DNA of 64,000 bases from Embleya scabrispora. GTDB lineage: Bacteria; Actinomycetota; Actinomycetes; Streptomycetales; Streptomycetaceae. The stretch is taken from NCBI RefSeq assembly GCF_002024165.1, contig NZ_MWQN01000001.1, forward strand, positions 2,604,001-2,668,000, in the 5' to 3' direction. Position numbers and translations under genes: made by a program. The number at the start of each line of letters is the position of its first letter. Within the stretch, counting starts at the first letter, position 1. Shown here piece by piece: positions 25,967-33,098 of the stretch. The notes under the pieces were generated by a model. The model was not told the DNA's origin, did no database searches, and saw only the letters and a list, made by a program, of their open reading frames with translations.

Positions 25967-26989
25967 TCAGGCGAAGGTGACGCCCTCCGGGGGGACGTCG
26001 ACGCGGCTGTCGTCGTCCAGGATCGGGACGCCGAGGCGCTCGTGGGCGATGCGCTGGGCGGCGAGGGCCTGCGGCAGCCGGGTGTCGTAGCCGCCGCCGA
26101 GCAGGGCGGCGGCGCGGCGCGGGGTGACCAGGACCCGGCTCCACGACCAGCCGGTGGCGGGGTCGGGGGCGAGCGGGCCGAGGGCGGCGATCAGGGCGGC
26201 GCTGCGGGAGCGCACGTCGCCGCCGTCCGGGTCGGACAGGTAGCCCACGTGGGTGATCTTGCCCAGCACCGCGTTGGCCTCCTCGGCCACCTCCCGGGCC
26301 AGGGTCGCGAGCGCGTCCTCGTCCTCCGGCTCTGCGCCGCCACCGGGCAGCGCGTAGCCGCCGTCGGGGTCGCCCACCAGCAGCACCCGACCGTCCGGAT
26401 CGAACAGCCACCCCGCCGCCCGGCCCACGCGCGTACCGGCCGGGATCGGCTCGTCCTCGTGCCAGACCCGCTCCTTCGGCGGCCGATACTCGCGCCCGTC
26501 GACCACGTACAGGCAGGCCCCCGACGCCTCCGCCTCCAACGCGACCGAGACCCGCCGCCGGGTGCGTCCCGGAAAACGCGGCAGCGCCTCGTCGGGCGTG
26601 AGCACGTACACCGCGTCCAACTCGGCGTCGGCCGGGGCCAGTACCGCGACCTGCTCGTCGGTGAGGGTCGGCCCGGCGAAGACGAAGTCGAGCACGACCC
26701 GCCCGAACGTCGCGGCGGACGTGGTGCACACGGCGAGCAACCGCCCGACGGCGAGGTCGAGGCCCAACTCCTCCCGCACCTCGCGCCCGGCCGTCTCGTG
26801 CGGGGACTCCCCGGCCTCGGCCATCCCGCCAGGTAGGTCCAAGCCGGGCTTGTACCCGGGGTCGACCACCACGAGCCGACCGCGCCGATCGCGCAGCACC
26901 ATCGAGGCGCCCACGACCACGCCGGGCAGGCCGGCGCAGTAGTCGATCAACTCCCGGGATACCGGCTCGTCGATGCCATCCACGCTCAT
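25967..26989 (-). CDS. Tandem double-Nudix hydrolase
   Basis: A 340-residue protein with two Nudix domains. Box 1 (GGMAEAGESPHETAGREVREELGLD, about residues 53-77) fits the Gx5Ex7REUxEExGU consensus. Box 2 (GGGAEPEDEDALATLAREVAEEANA, about 215-240) has Ala in place of the last Gly. Nudix enzymes cleave nucleoside diphosphates linked to another group using Mg. ATG at 26989 is preferred because GGGGGAG lies 3-4 bases upstream. The same frame stays open upstream to 27289 and encodes a P-loop-like fragment described separately. The gene is 397 bp from the left att site of the mobile element. Confidence 0.85.
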   Translation of the reverse strand: MSVDGIDEPVSRELIDYCAGLPGVVVGASMVLRDRRGRLVVVDPGYKPGLDLPGGMAEAGESPHETAGREVREELGLDLAVGRLLAVCTTSAATFGRVVLDFVFAGPTLTDEQVAVLAPADAELDAVYVLTPDEALPRFPGRTRRRVSVALEAEASGACLYVVDGREYRPPKERVWHEDEPIPAGTRVGRAAGWLFDPDGRVLLVGDPDGGYALPGGGAEPEDEDALATLAREVAEEANAVLGKITHVGYLSDPDGGDVRSRSAALIAALGPLAPDPATGWSWSRVLVTPRRAAALLGGGYDTRLPQALAAQRIAHERLGVPILDDDSRVDVPPEGVTFA

Positions 26990-27289
26990 CCGCTCCCCCG
27001 TCACATCCGTCGTCGTCCCGGGCGCCCGGCTCGCCCCCATCCTCGCGGACACGTCGCCCACACCGCGCGGCCGGGTGCATGGCCCGCGATCCACGTCGCA
27101 CCACCCGCCCCGGCCCCGGCCGGCGAACCACGACGGGACGCCGCGCAGTCGCCCGACGAGCACCCCGGCCCGGCTCCCAGTCGCCGGAAGCGCACGAACG
27201 CCCCCATCCGCACGCGACAGCGCCTCGGCGACGGTGTCCTCGCCGGAGGCGGGCGGACCGTACAAAACCACGGAGGGTGAGCCCACCAC
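26990..27289 (-). pseudogene. In-frame upstream remnant with a mutated P-loop
   Basis: The frame upstream of the Nudix start encodes VVLYGPPASGEDTVAEAL, which resembles a kinase Walker A (GPPASGKDT) with Lys replaced by Glu. It is followed by Gly/Arg/Trp-rich sequence without domain character. It may be the decayed N-terminal kinase-like part of a longer kinase-Nudix protein. No good ribosome-binding site precedes it. It could also be translated as an extension of the Nudix protein. Confidence 0.4.
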
Positions 27290-27342
27290 GACTCACCTCA
27301 TCCGACTCGGACCCGAGCATCACGCCACACGGAACGAACGAC

Positions 27343-27382
27343 GAAGGCCCCCGACCAGCGTTTCCGCTGTTCGGGGGCCTTC
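27343..27382 (-). terminator. Original chromosomal terminator of tRNA-Tyr, now next to attL
   Basis: 18-bp arms (27343-27360 and 27365-27382) with one mismatch and a TTTC loop. It is homologous to the element-borne terminator at 43994-44033. It lies immediately 3' of the stranded tRNA-Tyr fragment, so it has lost its tRNA promoter. Confidence 0.8.
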
Positions 27383-27385
27383 GTC

Positions 27386-27442
27386 GTGGTGTGGCGGGTG
27401 TTGGGTTCGAACCAACGTAGGCGTACACCGGCAGATTTACAG
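27386..27442. repeat. Left attachment site (57-bp direct repeat, stranded tRNA-Tyr 3' half)
   Basis: Identical to 44037-44093. On the minus strand 27442-27392 reads from the anticodon loop (CTGTAAATC) to the discriminator of tRNA-Tyr, but the 5' half is missing, so this is not a functional tRNA. Similarity extends left through the terminator to give 101 matches over 108 bp (27335-27442 versus 43986-44093). Confidence 0.95.
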
Positions 27443-27544
27443 CGAGACCGACGAGTCGGGCCCACAAACGCTGTGGCCTGCACGCAAGAGCGTTACTTGG
27501 GAAATGAGGAGAGATCGTTCCACAAGGATTCCACGGATCGGGAT

Positions 27545-27573
27545 CTGACGGTGTCGGCTTCACCTCGTAGCCT
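27545..27573 (+). promoter_or_regulatory. Leaderless promoter of the restriction endonuclease gene
   Basis: CTGACG (27545-27550) and TAGCCT (27568-27573) are 17 bp apart. The -10 box ends 6 bases before the ATG and there is no ribosome-binding site, the usual layout of a leaderless actinobacterial mRNA. An identical TAGCCT-N6-ATG precedes the HD gene at 29808. Confidence 0.6.
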
Positions 27574-27579
27574 CTCCCC

Positions 27580-28935
27580 ATGACGATCGGTGATGCTGCC
27601 CATGGTCCGGACCCCGAGGCGAAGTCCACCAGCAAGTCGTTCCCTTGGATCCGCGAAGAGTTGATTCTTGCCTGTGAACTGTACTTCGATCATGGGTGCA
27701 AGCGGGTCGATCACAACGACCCCGGGGTGGCGGCGCTTTCGACTCTCCTCCGGTCTGCGAACTACCACACCGTGGACCTGTCCGACCACAGCTTCCGGAG
27801 CCACTTCAGCGTGTCCCGCAAGACTTCGGACCTGCACACCGCACATCCCGACTACCCCGCCGAGAAGAAGAGAAGCAACGGGGGTGAGCCCACGGCTCGC
27901 GTCGTCCGTGAGTTTCTCGCCGACGAAGCAGGCATGCGTGCGGAGGCAAAGCGGATCCGTTCGTCGCTGACAACCACCTTGCACGCCGCTCCTCTTCCAG
28001 CCAACCGCACGCTTCTGCAGATACAGAACATGCGCGTTCACCGCGCTGCGGGCATGCCCGCGAGCCTTCACAAGCCGATCGCCCTTCTGTGGGCACTCGG
28101 CCGCCTCGCACGCGGCGAGGTCCCCCAAGTGCGGTGGAAACAGTTCCGAGACGAAGTTGGGCCCCTGCTCGAGGTGTTCGGGCACGAGAGCTCCAAAGTC
28201 ACGCTGGAGAACCCGGTCTGGTACCTGCGCACCGACAAGATCTGGGAGGTCAACGGCCTCACAACTCCGGACGATCGGGCGCCCAGCGTCTCCAGGCTCG
28301 ACGCTGTCAATCCGATGGTCGGATTCACGACCGAAGCCGCGGCAGACTTGAGGAGGCCCGACATCCGAGCCGCCGCGGTCGGGTATCTGCTGCGCAGGTA
28401 CTTCTCCCATGCCGACCAAGACGCGCTGCTCGCGCGAACACGCATCGCCCCCGATGACGCAACGAACGTGGCAGACACCGAGGTTCGTATCCCTGGGCCC
28501 AGATCGACGGAGGGGGGCGTACCGCCCGGTCGAACAAGCTCGACGACGACCCGGTTCAAGCGCGACCCGGCATTCGTCCGCTACCTCAAGGGTCTCTACG
28601 ACGACAAGTGTCAGATCTGCAACTCACCCATGCGCAGCATCAATGGCGGGAGCAGGAGCGAAGGAGCGCACGTGCGCGCTCTGAAAGAGGGGGGTCCCGA
28701 CTCGATGGACAACCTCCTCGTATTGTGCGCCACCCACCACGTCGAGTTCGATGGTCTCGCCATCCACATCACTGATAGGGGTGACGTCATCACTACCGAC
28801 ACGGGGGAAGTCGAAGGTCACCTGACGTTCATGCCAGGTCACAGCGTGAACCTTGACCACCTTCGCTACCACCGAGCCCTCTGCGGCCGAGACGAACACC
28901 CCGATGTCCAGCGACGCCCCGGACAAGGGCAGTAG
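27580..28935 (+). CDS. Type IV HNH restriction endonuclease, predicted phosphorothioate-DNA sensor (ScoMcrA-like)
   Basis: A 451-residue protein. Residues about 20-90 are an N-terminal domain (WIREELILACELYFDHG, then LSTLLRSANYH). Residues about 150-300 contain RAAGMPASLHKPIALLWALGR and NPVWYLRTDKIWEV, which match the sulfur-binding domain of type IV enzymes that read phosphorothioate backbones. Residues about 345-392 form an HNH nuclease with a CQIC zinc pair, the AHV His, DNLLVLC Asn and the ATHH motif. It would cut incoming DNA with Dnd-type sulfur modification and may exclude competing plasmids or hosts. It sits at the attL end and is apparently expressed alone and leaderless. The sulfur-binding assignment is by eye. 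Confidence 0.78.
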   Translation: MTIGDAAHGPDPEAKSTSKSFPWIREELILACELYFDHGCKRVDHNDPGVAALSTLLRSANYHTVDLSDHSFRSHFSVSRKTSDLHTAHPDYPAEKKRSNGGEPTARVVREFLADEAGMRAEAKRIRSSLTTTLHAAPLPANRTLLQIQNMRVHRAAGMPASLHKPIALLWALGRLARGEVPQVRWKQFRDEVGPLLEVFGHESSKVTLENPVWYLRTDKIWEVNGLTTPDDRAPSVSRLDAVNPMVGFTTEAAADLRRPDIRAAAVGYLLRRYFSHADQDALLARTRIAPDDATNVADTEVRIPGPRSTEGGVPPGRTSSTTTRFKRDPAFVRYLKGLYDDKCQICNSPMRSINGGSRSEGAHVRALKEGGPDSMDNLLVLCATHHVEFDGLAIHITDRGDVITTDTGEVEGHLTFMPGHSVNLDHLRYHRALCGRDEHPDVQRRPGQGQ

Positions 28936-29307
28936 TAGCTCCGGAGCAACAGGGTCGAACCCGCGCCAGCGCGCGGGCCGGACCCATGACCAGGATCCAA
29001 CGCTCTGAGGCAGAGGTCTCGAACGGCGCCAATTGCGAGAGAGGTGGATCGCTGTGTCTGTAAAGTCGTAGCGTACATCTGAGATGTACGCTACGGACTG
29101 AGCTGTAGGTCCGGGGAGCACGAAGGTACCGCCCGGATTTGAAGCCAAAGACGAGACCCCGTGTGCAGCGCGCAGGGCCCTGGCGTCGCTGAACGCCAGG
29201 GCCATTGCCGTTGTAGAGGTCCCACATCACACGTAACGACGTGTAGACGCTGGTGCCCCACTTGCGAAGCGCCGCAGCGAGTATTTGCTCGAACGATGGG
29301 AGAACAG
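28936..29307. promoter_or_regulatory. Intergenic region upstream of the GntR gene with several palindromes
   Basis: No gene is supported in these 372 bp. They contain the large palindrome at 29067-29095, a 10-bp-stem hairpin at 29176-29203 (GGCCCTGGCG and CGCCAGGGCC) and a smaller palindrome ACACGT-AACG-ACGTGT at 29229-29244. The last is well placed as an operator for the GntR promoter. Confidence 0.5.
29067..29095. promoter_or_regulatory. 29-bp perfect palindrome, candidate regulator-binding site
   Basis: The arms CGTAGCGTACATC (29067-29079) and GATGTACGCTACG (29083-29095) are perfectly complementary around TGA. It lies 212 bp upstream of the GntR start and 131 bp after the HNH stop. A three-base centre suits a protein operator better than a terminator hairpin. 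Confidence 0.5.
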
Positions 29308-29817
29308 GTGAGCGGCGCAAGTCCGCGTGGCACGTACCTCACCATCGCCGACGCGCTTCGGCGCGAGCTTGCGGCGTCCTCCACCGATGAGGTGCTGTTG
29401 TCGGAGTCCGAGATTCAGGCGCGGTTCGGTGTGGCTAGGTCCACCGTACGGCGTGCCCTCGCCGTCTTGGCGGAGGACGGGTTGATCGAGTCTCGTAAGG
29501 GCATCGGATGGCAGTCTTCGTCACCGACGTCTACCGGCTCGAAGCCGCTACACGAGCGCATCGCCGAGGACATCTACGACGCCGTTCGACGGGGAGAACT
29601 GGATATCGGAGACCCGATTCGGAGTGAGGCGGAACTCGCCGCCCGGTTCGAAGCCTCCCGCGGCAAGGTGCGCCAGGCCCTGGCCTACCTGGAGGGCGCG
29701 GGGATCGTGGTAGCAGTCCCGGGCAAAGCTCGGCAGCTTTCAGCCGTCCCCGAGGGCGTGCGCCCACCGGATAGCGGCAATGGGGCGGCTCCTCGTAGCC
29801 TCGAATCATGGAGCTGA
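29308..29817 (+). CDS. GntR-family regulator with two winged-helix domains
   Basis: A 169-residue protein made of two successive GntR-type winged helices: residues about 8-75 (YLTIADALRREL, ESEIQARFGVARSTVRRALAVL) and about 85-155 (PLHERIAEDIYDAVRRGELDIGDPIRSEAELAARF then KVRQALAYLEGAG). There is no effector domain. KorSA-like GntR repressors control transfer functions of such elements. GTG at 29308 is chosen since GGGAGA lies just upstream, while the ATG at 29296 has none. The 3' end overlaps the HD gene by 10 bases. Confidence 0.82.
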   Translation: MSGASPRGTYLTIADALRRELAASSTDEVLLSESEIQARFGVARSTVRRALAVLAEDGLIESRKGIGWQSSSPTSTGSKPLHERIAEDIYDAVRRGELDIGDPIRSEAELAARFEASRGKVRQALAYLEGAGIVVAVPGKARQLSAVPEGVRPPDSGNGAAPRSLESWS

Positions 29818-30368
29818 CGGACTGGGCGTACGAGCTTGCCGAGAACCTGCTCGCGGAGTCCTTGCCTCGGCGCTGGGAACACTCGAAGGGCGTCGCCGGA
29901 TGCGCCAGAAATCTGGAACCCATCCTCGGTGGCGACGCCGAGGTGTTGTACGCAGCTGCGGTCCTGCATGACATCGGTTACGCCCCTGACCTAGTCGAGA
30001 CAGGGTTTCACCCGCTGGACGGTGCGCGCTTCCTTCGGGATCGTGCTCACGGCGATGCTCGCGTCACCAACCTCGTTGCCCATCACTCCTGCGCTCTGTT
30101 GGAGGCGGAGGAGCGTGGTCTGCGTGCCGAGTTGGCTGGTGAGTTCCCGACCGAGCGCGACGACTTGATCGACGCCCTCATCTACTGCGACATGACCACG
30201 ACTCCCGACGGCACCCCGACGGATCCTCACCAGCGAGTGGCCGAGATCGTGGGTCGATACGGGCCCGATAGCCTCATCGGTCGGTTCATTCGCCGGGCGG
30301 AGCCAGAAATCTACGCAGCCGCGGCACGAATCGATCGGCGTCTCGCGGAATACCGGTTGCCGCGCTAG
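29808..30368 (+). CDS. HD-domain phosphohydrolase
   Basis: A 186-residue HD-superfamily metal-dependent phosphohydrolase. The metal ligands are visible as WEHSKGV (H), AAVLHDIGYAPD (HD) and LVAHHSC, with a later Asp in ALIYCDMTTTPDG. The substrate is probably a nucleotide or phosphorylated metabolite. TAGCCT ends 6 bases before the ATG, suggesting a leaderless internal promoter in addition to read-through from the GntR gene. It is convergent with the Nudix gene; the two stops share CTAG at 30365-30368. HD, Nudix and XRE genes commonly travel together on Streptomyces elements. Confidence 0.85.
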   Translation: MELTDWAYELAENLLAESLPRRWEHSKGVAGCARNLEPILGGDAEVLYAAAVLHDIGYAPDLVETGFHPLDGARFLRDRAHGDARVTNLVAHHSCALLEAEERGLRAELAGEFPTERDDLIDALIYCDMTTTPDGTPTDPHQRVAEIVGRYGPDSLIGRFIRRAEPEIYAAAARIDRRLAEYRLPR

Positions 30369-30835
30369 CCGATGTAGGGCTTTGCGTCGCGCGCGAGCCC
30401 ATGGGTGATACGAAGGCGAATCGACTTGTGAATGTCGAGTGCGTCCAGCTCTCGCGGGTCCACCCAGCGAACCTCCCTGGATTCGCTGCTCGTTCGCAGT
30501 ACTCCACCGACGGGACGGGCGCGAAAGCACAGTGAGAATTGCTGTCTTACCTCGCCATCGTCGTATGCCATGACGTGCCCAGGATCCGTGTACGTCCCCA
30601 CGAAGTCGGTGACTTCCACTTCGATGCCGGTTTCTTCACGGACCTCACGAATGACCGTCTCGGCAATCGACTCGCCAATGTCGTGACCGCCACCAGGGAT
30701 TGCCCAAAGGTCGTTGTCAGTACGGTGGATCATCAACAGTCGCCCTCGCTCGTCCATGACGACCGCCGTTACGGACGGCACAACCGCGTTGGCCAATGGG
30801 GCATCGGGGTCGTGGAAGTAATCGATGCGGGACAT
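30365..30835 (-). CDS. Nudix hydrolase (Pif-like position in the element)
   Basis: A 156-residue Nudix protein with a complete box GGGHDIGESIAETVIREVREETGIEVEV at about residues 49-76. The ATG at 30835 overlaps the XRE gene stop as TGATG. In pSAM2 a Nudix protein, Pif, blocks transfer between cells that already hold the element (established for that element). The same role here is inferred from position only. It could instead be a housekeeping-type pyrophosphatase. Confidence 0.87.
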   Translation of the reverse strand: MSRIDYFHDPDAPLANAVVPSVTAVVMDERGRLLMIHRTDNDLWAIPGGGHDIGESIAETVIREVREETGIEVEVTDFVGTYTDPGHVMAYDDGEVRQQFSLCFRARPVGGVLRTSSESREVRWVDPRELDALDIHKSIRLRITHGLARDAKPYIG

Positions 30836-31593
30836 CAGGCATCTCCGAGGTCGGTAGGGCTGGACAGCGGGCGCGCGTCGGACCACACCCGGTCGAAGCT
30901 TTCGACGTAAGTCGCGAACATCGTGCCTTGCGGCAACCGGCGGATGTGCAACACCGGGGCCAGATAAGCGCCGACGCCATGCACATGAGTATTGACCAGC
31001 AATTCGTCATCGGCGCGATAGATCGAGTTGTACAGAATCGTGTTGTGCACGCGGAACTCGACGCCGGGCAACCCGAACAACCTCGTGTAGTTAACGAGCG
31101 CGTTACGAATCTTGCTGGCCATAGCACCGCCAATGCCTTCGTCCGCTCCGCGCCGTGCCACCTGCTCACCATCGGGATCACCCAGCAGAAAGCGCACAAC
31201 GGCACCGCTTCGCGCTTTCTCTTGCACGATGCGCAGGAACAGCGGATCTTCCGACAGCCAGAATCCGGCGTAGACCAACACATCCAGCTGCTCGGTAGCC
31301 CGTTCGTAGAGATCGGTCCAGATCCTGCCGGGGACGACGGAGCGGTGGGGGTACAAGGACACCAATTCGGCTTGGCCCACGGCTGTCGTGGCCTCGGCCC
31401 CTTGCTCATCGGTCCACAAGTAGGAGACGTCGCACCCGAGGACCGACGCCAAGGCGTACTTGTTGCGCCGGTGAGGAGCGCGTCCAGCTACCCACTTTTC
31501 GATCGTCTTCGGGTCGACTCCAACCCTCGTGGCGATCGTGGCGAGGTCAAGGTCATTGCTGAGAATCGCCGCCCGCAGGCGCTCGTTCGACAC
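30835..31593 (-). CDS. XRE-family regulator with a PLD-like C-terminal domain
   Basis: A 252-residue protein. An N-terminal helix-turn-helix (residues about 4-60: LRAAILSNDLDLATIATRVGVDPKTIEKWVAG) is followed by a roughly 180-residue domain with LVYAGFWLSEDPLFLRIVQEKARSGAVVRFLLGDPDG and VEFRVHNTILYNSIYRADDELLVNTHVHG. The pattern resembles phospholipase-D-like sensor domains, which I associate with DUF5919. GTG at 31593 has AAGGGGG upstream. It diverges from the transfer operon and probably represses it and itself; the TTGTCGACAA palindrome lies 28 bp upstream. Confidence 0.8.
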   Translation of the reverse strand: MSNERLRAAILSNDLDLATIATRVGVDPKTIEKWVAGRAPHRRNKYALASVLGCDVSYLWTDEQGAEATTAVGQAELVSLYPHRSVVPGRIWTDLYERATEQLDVLVYAGFWLSEDPLFLRIVQEKARSGAVVRFLLGDPDGEQVARRGADEGIGGAMASKIRNALVNYTRLFGLPGVEFRVHNTILYNSIYRADDELLVNTHVHGVGAYLAPVLHIRRLPQGTMFATYVESFDRVWSDARPLSSPTDLGDA

Positions 31594-31620
31594 GTCCAAC
31601 CCCCTTGGCGTTTCGGAACG

Positions 31621-31630
31621 TTGTCGACAA
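31621..31630. promoter_or_regulatory. Candidate autoregulatory operator of the XRE gene
   Basis: The perfect 10-bp palindrome TTGTCGACAA begins 28 bp upstream of the XRE GTG, overlapping where its -10 region should lie. It is flanked by GACGTAGACGTC, another dyad-like sequence. Confidence 0.4.
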
Positions 31631-31684
31631 TAGACGTAGACGTCCCGACGTGGCCATAGCACGGGGTGATCACGTCCCGGGCTC

Positions 31685-31804
31685 ATGCGGCAACGTTGGG
31701 TCATCGGCGAAGACGTCGAAGAAACCTCCCGGACGGACTTGACGCACGCTTGCTGGCACGTCAACCTGAAGGACATGTTCTACATGTATCGCATGTCGAA
31801 CTAG
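31685..31804 (+). CDS. Possible 39-residue small protein
   Basis: The frame starts ATG at 31685 and ends TAG at 31804. It encodes a Trp/His/Met-rich peptide (MRQRWVIGEDVEETS, then HACWHVNLKDMFYMYRM). Its third-position GC is lower than in neighbouring genes and no ribosome-binding site is evident. It lies in the divergent control region of the element. It may be a real small regulator or an accidental frame. Confidence 0.25.
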   Translation: MRQRWVIGEDVEETSRTDLTHACWHVNLKDMFYMYRMSN

Positions 31805-32104
31805 CTCTTCCGGGATGGCTGGGGCGCTCTCTATTGGGCTGCCTGCGGACGTCTCTTCGAGAACTCAATAGCGTGATCCACCGCAGTGAGCCGACCGTGA
31901 GTTGCCCGGTCGTGGGCGAGTGGAGACCAGTCGGTCGAGAAGGGGCGCGCGTCACAACCGGGCCCAACCCCTGCGGGGGTAACGCCGCCGACTCTAAAGA
32001 ACGACGCGATCAACCTTTTTGCCGCCAGGACCTCCGGGACGGATCTCCCCGGGCGAGCGGCCTCGCGTCCATTTGAGACCTGATGAACCACCAGTGACCT
32101 CGGT

Positions 32105-32243
32105 CCCCGACAGCCGCGCCGGTTCGGGTGGGTGTCGGGGTCCGTGGGTGCTCGTGGCACGTCGAGTGTCCGGCCCGCCCGCCGACGGCGGGGCCTGTGT
32201 GCCGGAGCGACCACCTGTCCTTGGCCGGGTGGTGGCCGCTCCG
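32105..32243 (+). promoter_or_regulatory. Two hairpins in the leader of the transfer operon
   Basis: CCCCGACA (32105-32112) pairs with TGTCGGGG (32133-32140). CGGAGCG plus ACCACC (32203-32215) pairs with GGTGGT and CGCTCCG (32228-32243) with a 3-base bulge. The second hairpin ends 34 bp before the first GTG of the operon, so it could act in attenuation. Confidence 0.4.
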
Positions 32244-32277
32244 TGGGACGCAACTCCTACTTACGAGGAGCACGACC

Positions 32278-32607
32278 GTGAGAACCATTGTGGACGGCCG
32301 CGTCGCGGCCACGGTTGCCGAGTTCGCGGAACTGGCGCTCGGCGTCGACTTTGCCCTGTTCGACGGGGAGCCCGGTGAGACGGCGGAGGAGGAGGCGGCG
32401 CGGCTGGACGCGGCGCGGGACATCCTCTCGGACCTGTGGGCGAGGGACCGGGAGTTGGCCCGGCACGCGGAGCGGATGTTGGCCGCGTTGCGAGTGGTGG
32501 ACGCGGGGACGTGGGTGTGCGCGGAGATGCTGGCGCTCTCGTCCGCCCCGGTCGGCCCGGTGGGGCCGGTCGACGTTGAGGGGTACGAAGGGGCGTGGGC
32601 GGCGTGA
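32278..32607 (+). CDS. Small acidic helical protein, first gene of the transfer operon
   Basis: A 109-residue acidic protein (AEFAELALGVDFALFDGEPGETAEEEAARL, then RELARHAERMLAALRVV) with no recognised domain. Small unassigned genes at this position are common in Streptomyces conjugative elements. The start is GTG with GAGGAG 7 bases upstream. The stop overlaps the next gene start (GTGA), opening a chain of six coupled genes. Function is unknown. Confidence 0.7.
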   Translation: MRTIVDGRVAATVAEFAELALGVDFALFDGEPGETAEEEAARLDAARDILSDLWARDRELARHAERMLAALRVVDAGTWVCAEMLALSSAPVGPVGPVDVEGYEGAWAA

Positions 32608-33098
32608 CGCCCCGAGAGTTGGTCGTGTGGCCGATCGCGCACATGCCGCGGTGGTCGCCGAGTGCGCACACGCTCGGTCTGGCCCGCCGGGCGCTGGCCG
32701 CGGTCGGGTTCCGCGTGTTGACGGCGGGGCCGGTCCTGATCGCGTTCGTCGGGGGCGTCGCCTCCGCGTTCGTGGCGGGCTCGCTCGTCCCCGGGTTGTG
32801 GCGGCTGCCGGTAGGGGTCGTGACCGTCGTTGCCGTCACGGCCGGCCTGGACCTGCTCCTGATCGCCTCCTGGGCAGGTCGGTGCAGTGTGCGGGATCGG
32901 TGCGTGTTGTGGGCGCACGGCGTTGACGAGTGGGCGCGGGGTGCCCGGTCCGGGCGGCCGATCGGGGAGTTCGCGACGCGGGCGGCGTTGGTGGAGGACT
33001 TCGTGGATCGTCACGGTCCTTCGGACGGGTGGCCGGCGGAGACGTGGGCGGAGTTCACGCACCGCCTGGAGCACGCGGTCTCAGCAGGTGTGCGATGA
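32604..33098 (+). CDS. Small membrane protein of the transfer operon (Spd-type candidate)
   Basis: A 164-residue protein with two transmembrane helices (about residues 35-60, VLTAGPVLIAFVGGVASAFVAG, and about 70-90, VGVVTVVAVTAGLDLLLIASW) and a soluble C-terminal half. No family was recognised. Membrane proteins encoded next to traB in these elements usually belong to the spread (Spd) functions needed for intramycelial spreading, which is the suggested role. The GTG at 32604 overlaps the previous stop; an alternative in-frame GTG at 32595 is possible. Confidence 0.65.
   Translation: MTPRELVVWPIAHMPRWSPSAHTLGLARRALAAVGFRVLTAGPVLIAFVGGVASAFVAGSLVPGLWRLPVGVVTVVAVTAGLDLLLIASWAGRCSVRDRCVLWAHGVDEWARGARSGRPIGEFATRAALVEDFVDRHGPSDGWPAETWAEFTHRLEHAVSAGVR

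Larger units (their letters stand above)
31594..32277. promoter_or_regulatory. Divergent control region between the XRE gene and the transfer operon
   Basis: A 684-bp gap holding the perfect palindrome TTGTCGACAA (31621-31630), three ACATGT/GCATGT repeats 9 bp apart (31774-31797), a possible 39-codon gene and two hairpins near the operon start (32105-32140 and 32203-32243). The density of symmetric elements marks it as the main switch region of the element. Confidence 0.55.

Noticed and set aside
27392-27442. A second tRNA-Tyr gene
   Set aside because: Only the 3' half from the anticodon loop onward is present; the 5' half is absent, so it is the attL remnant.
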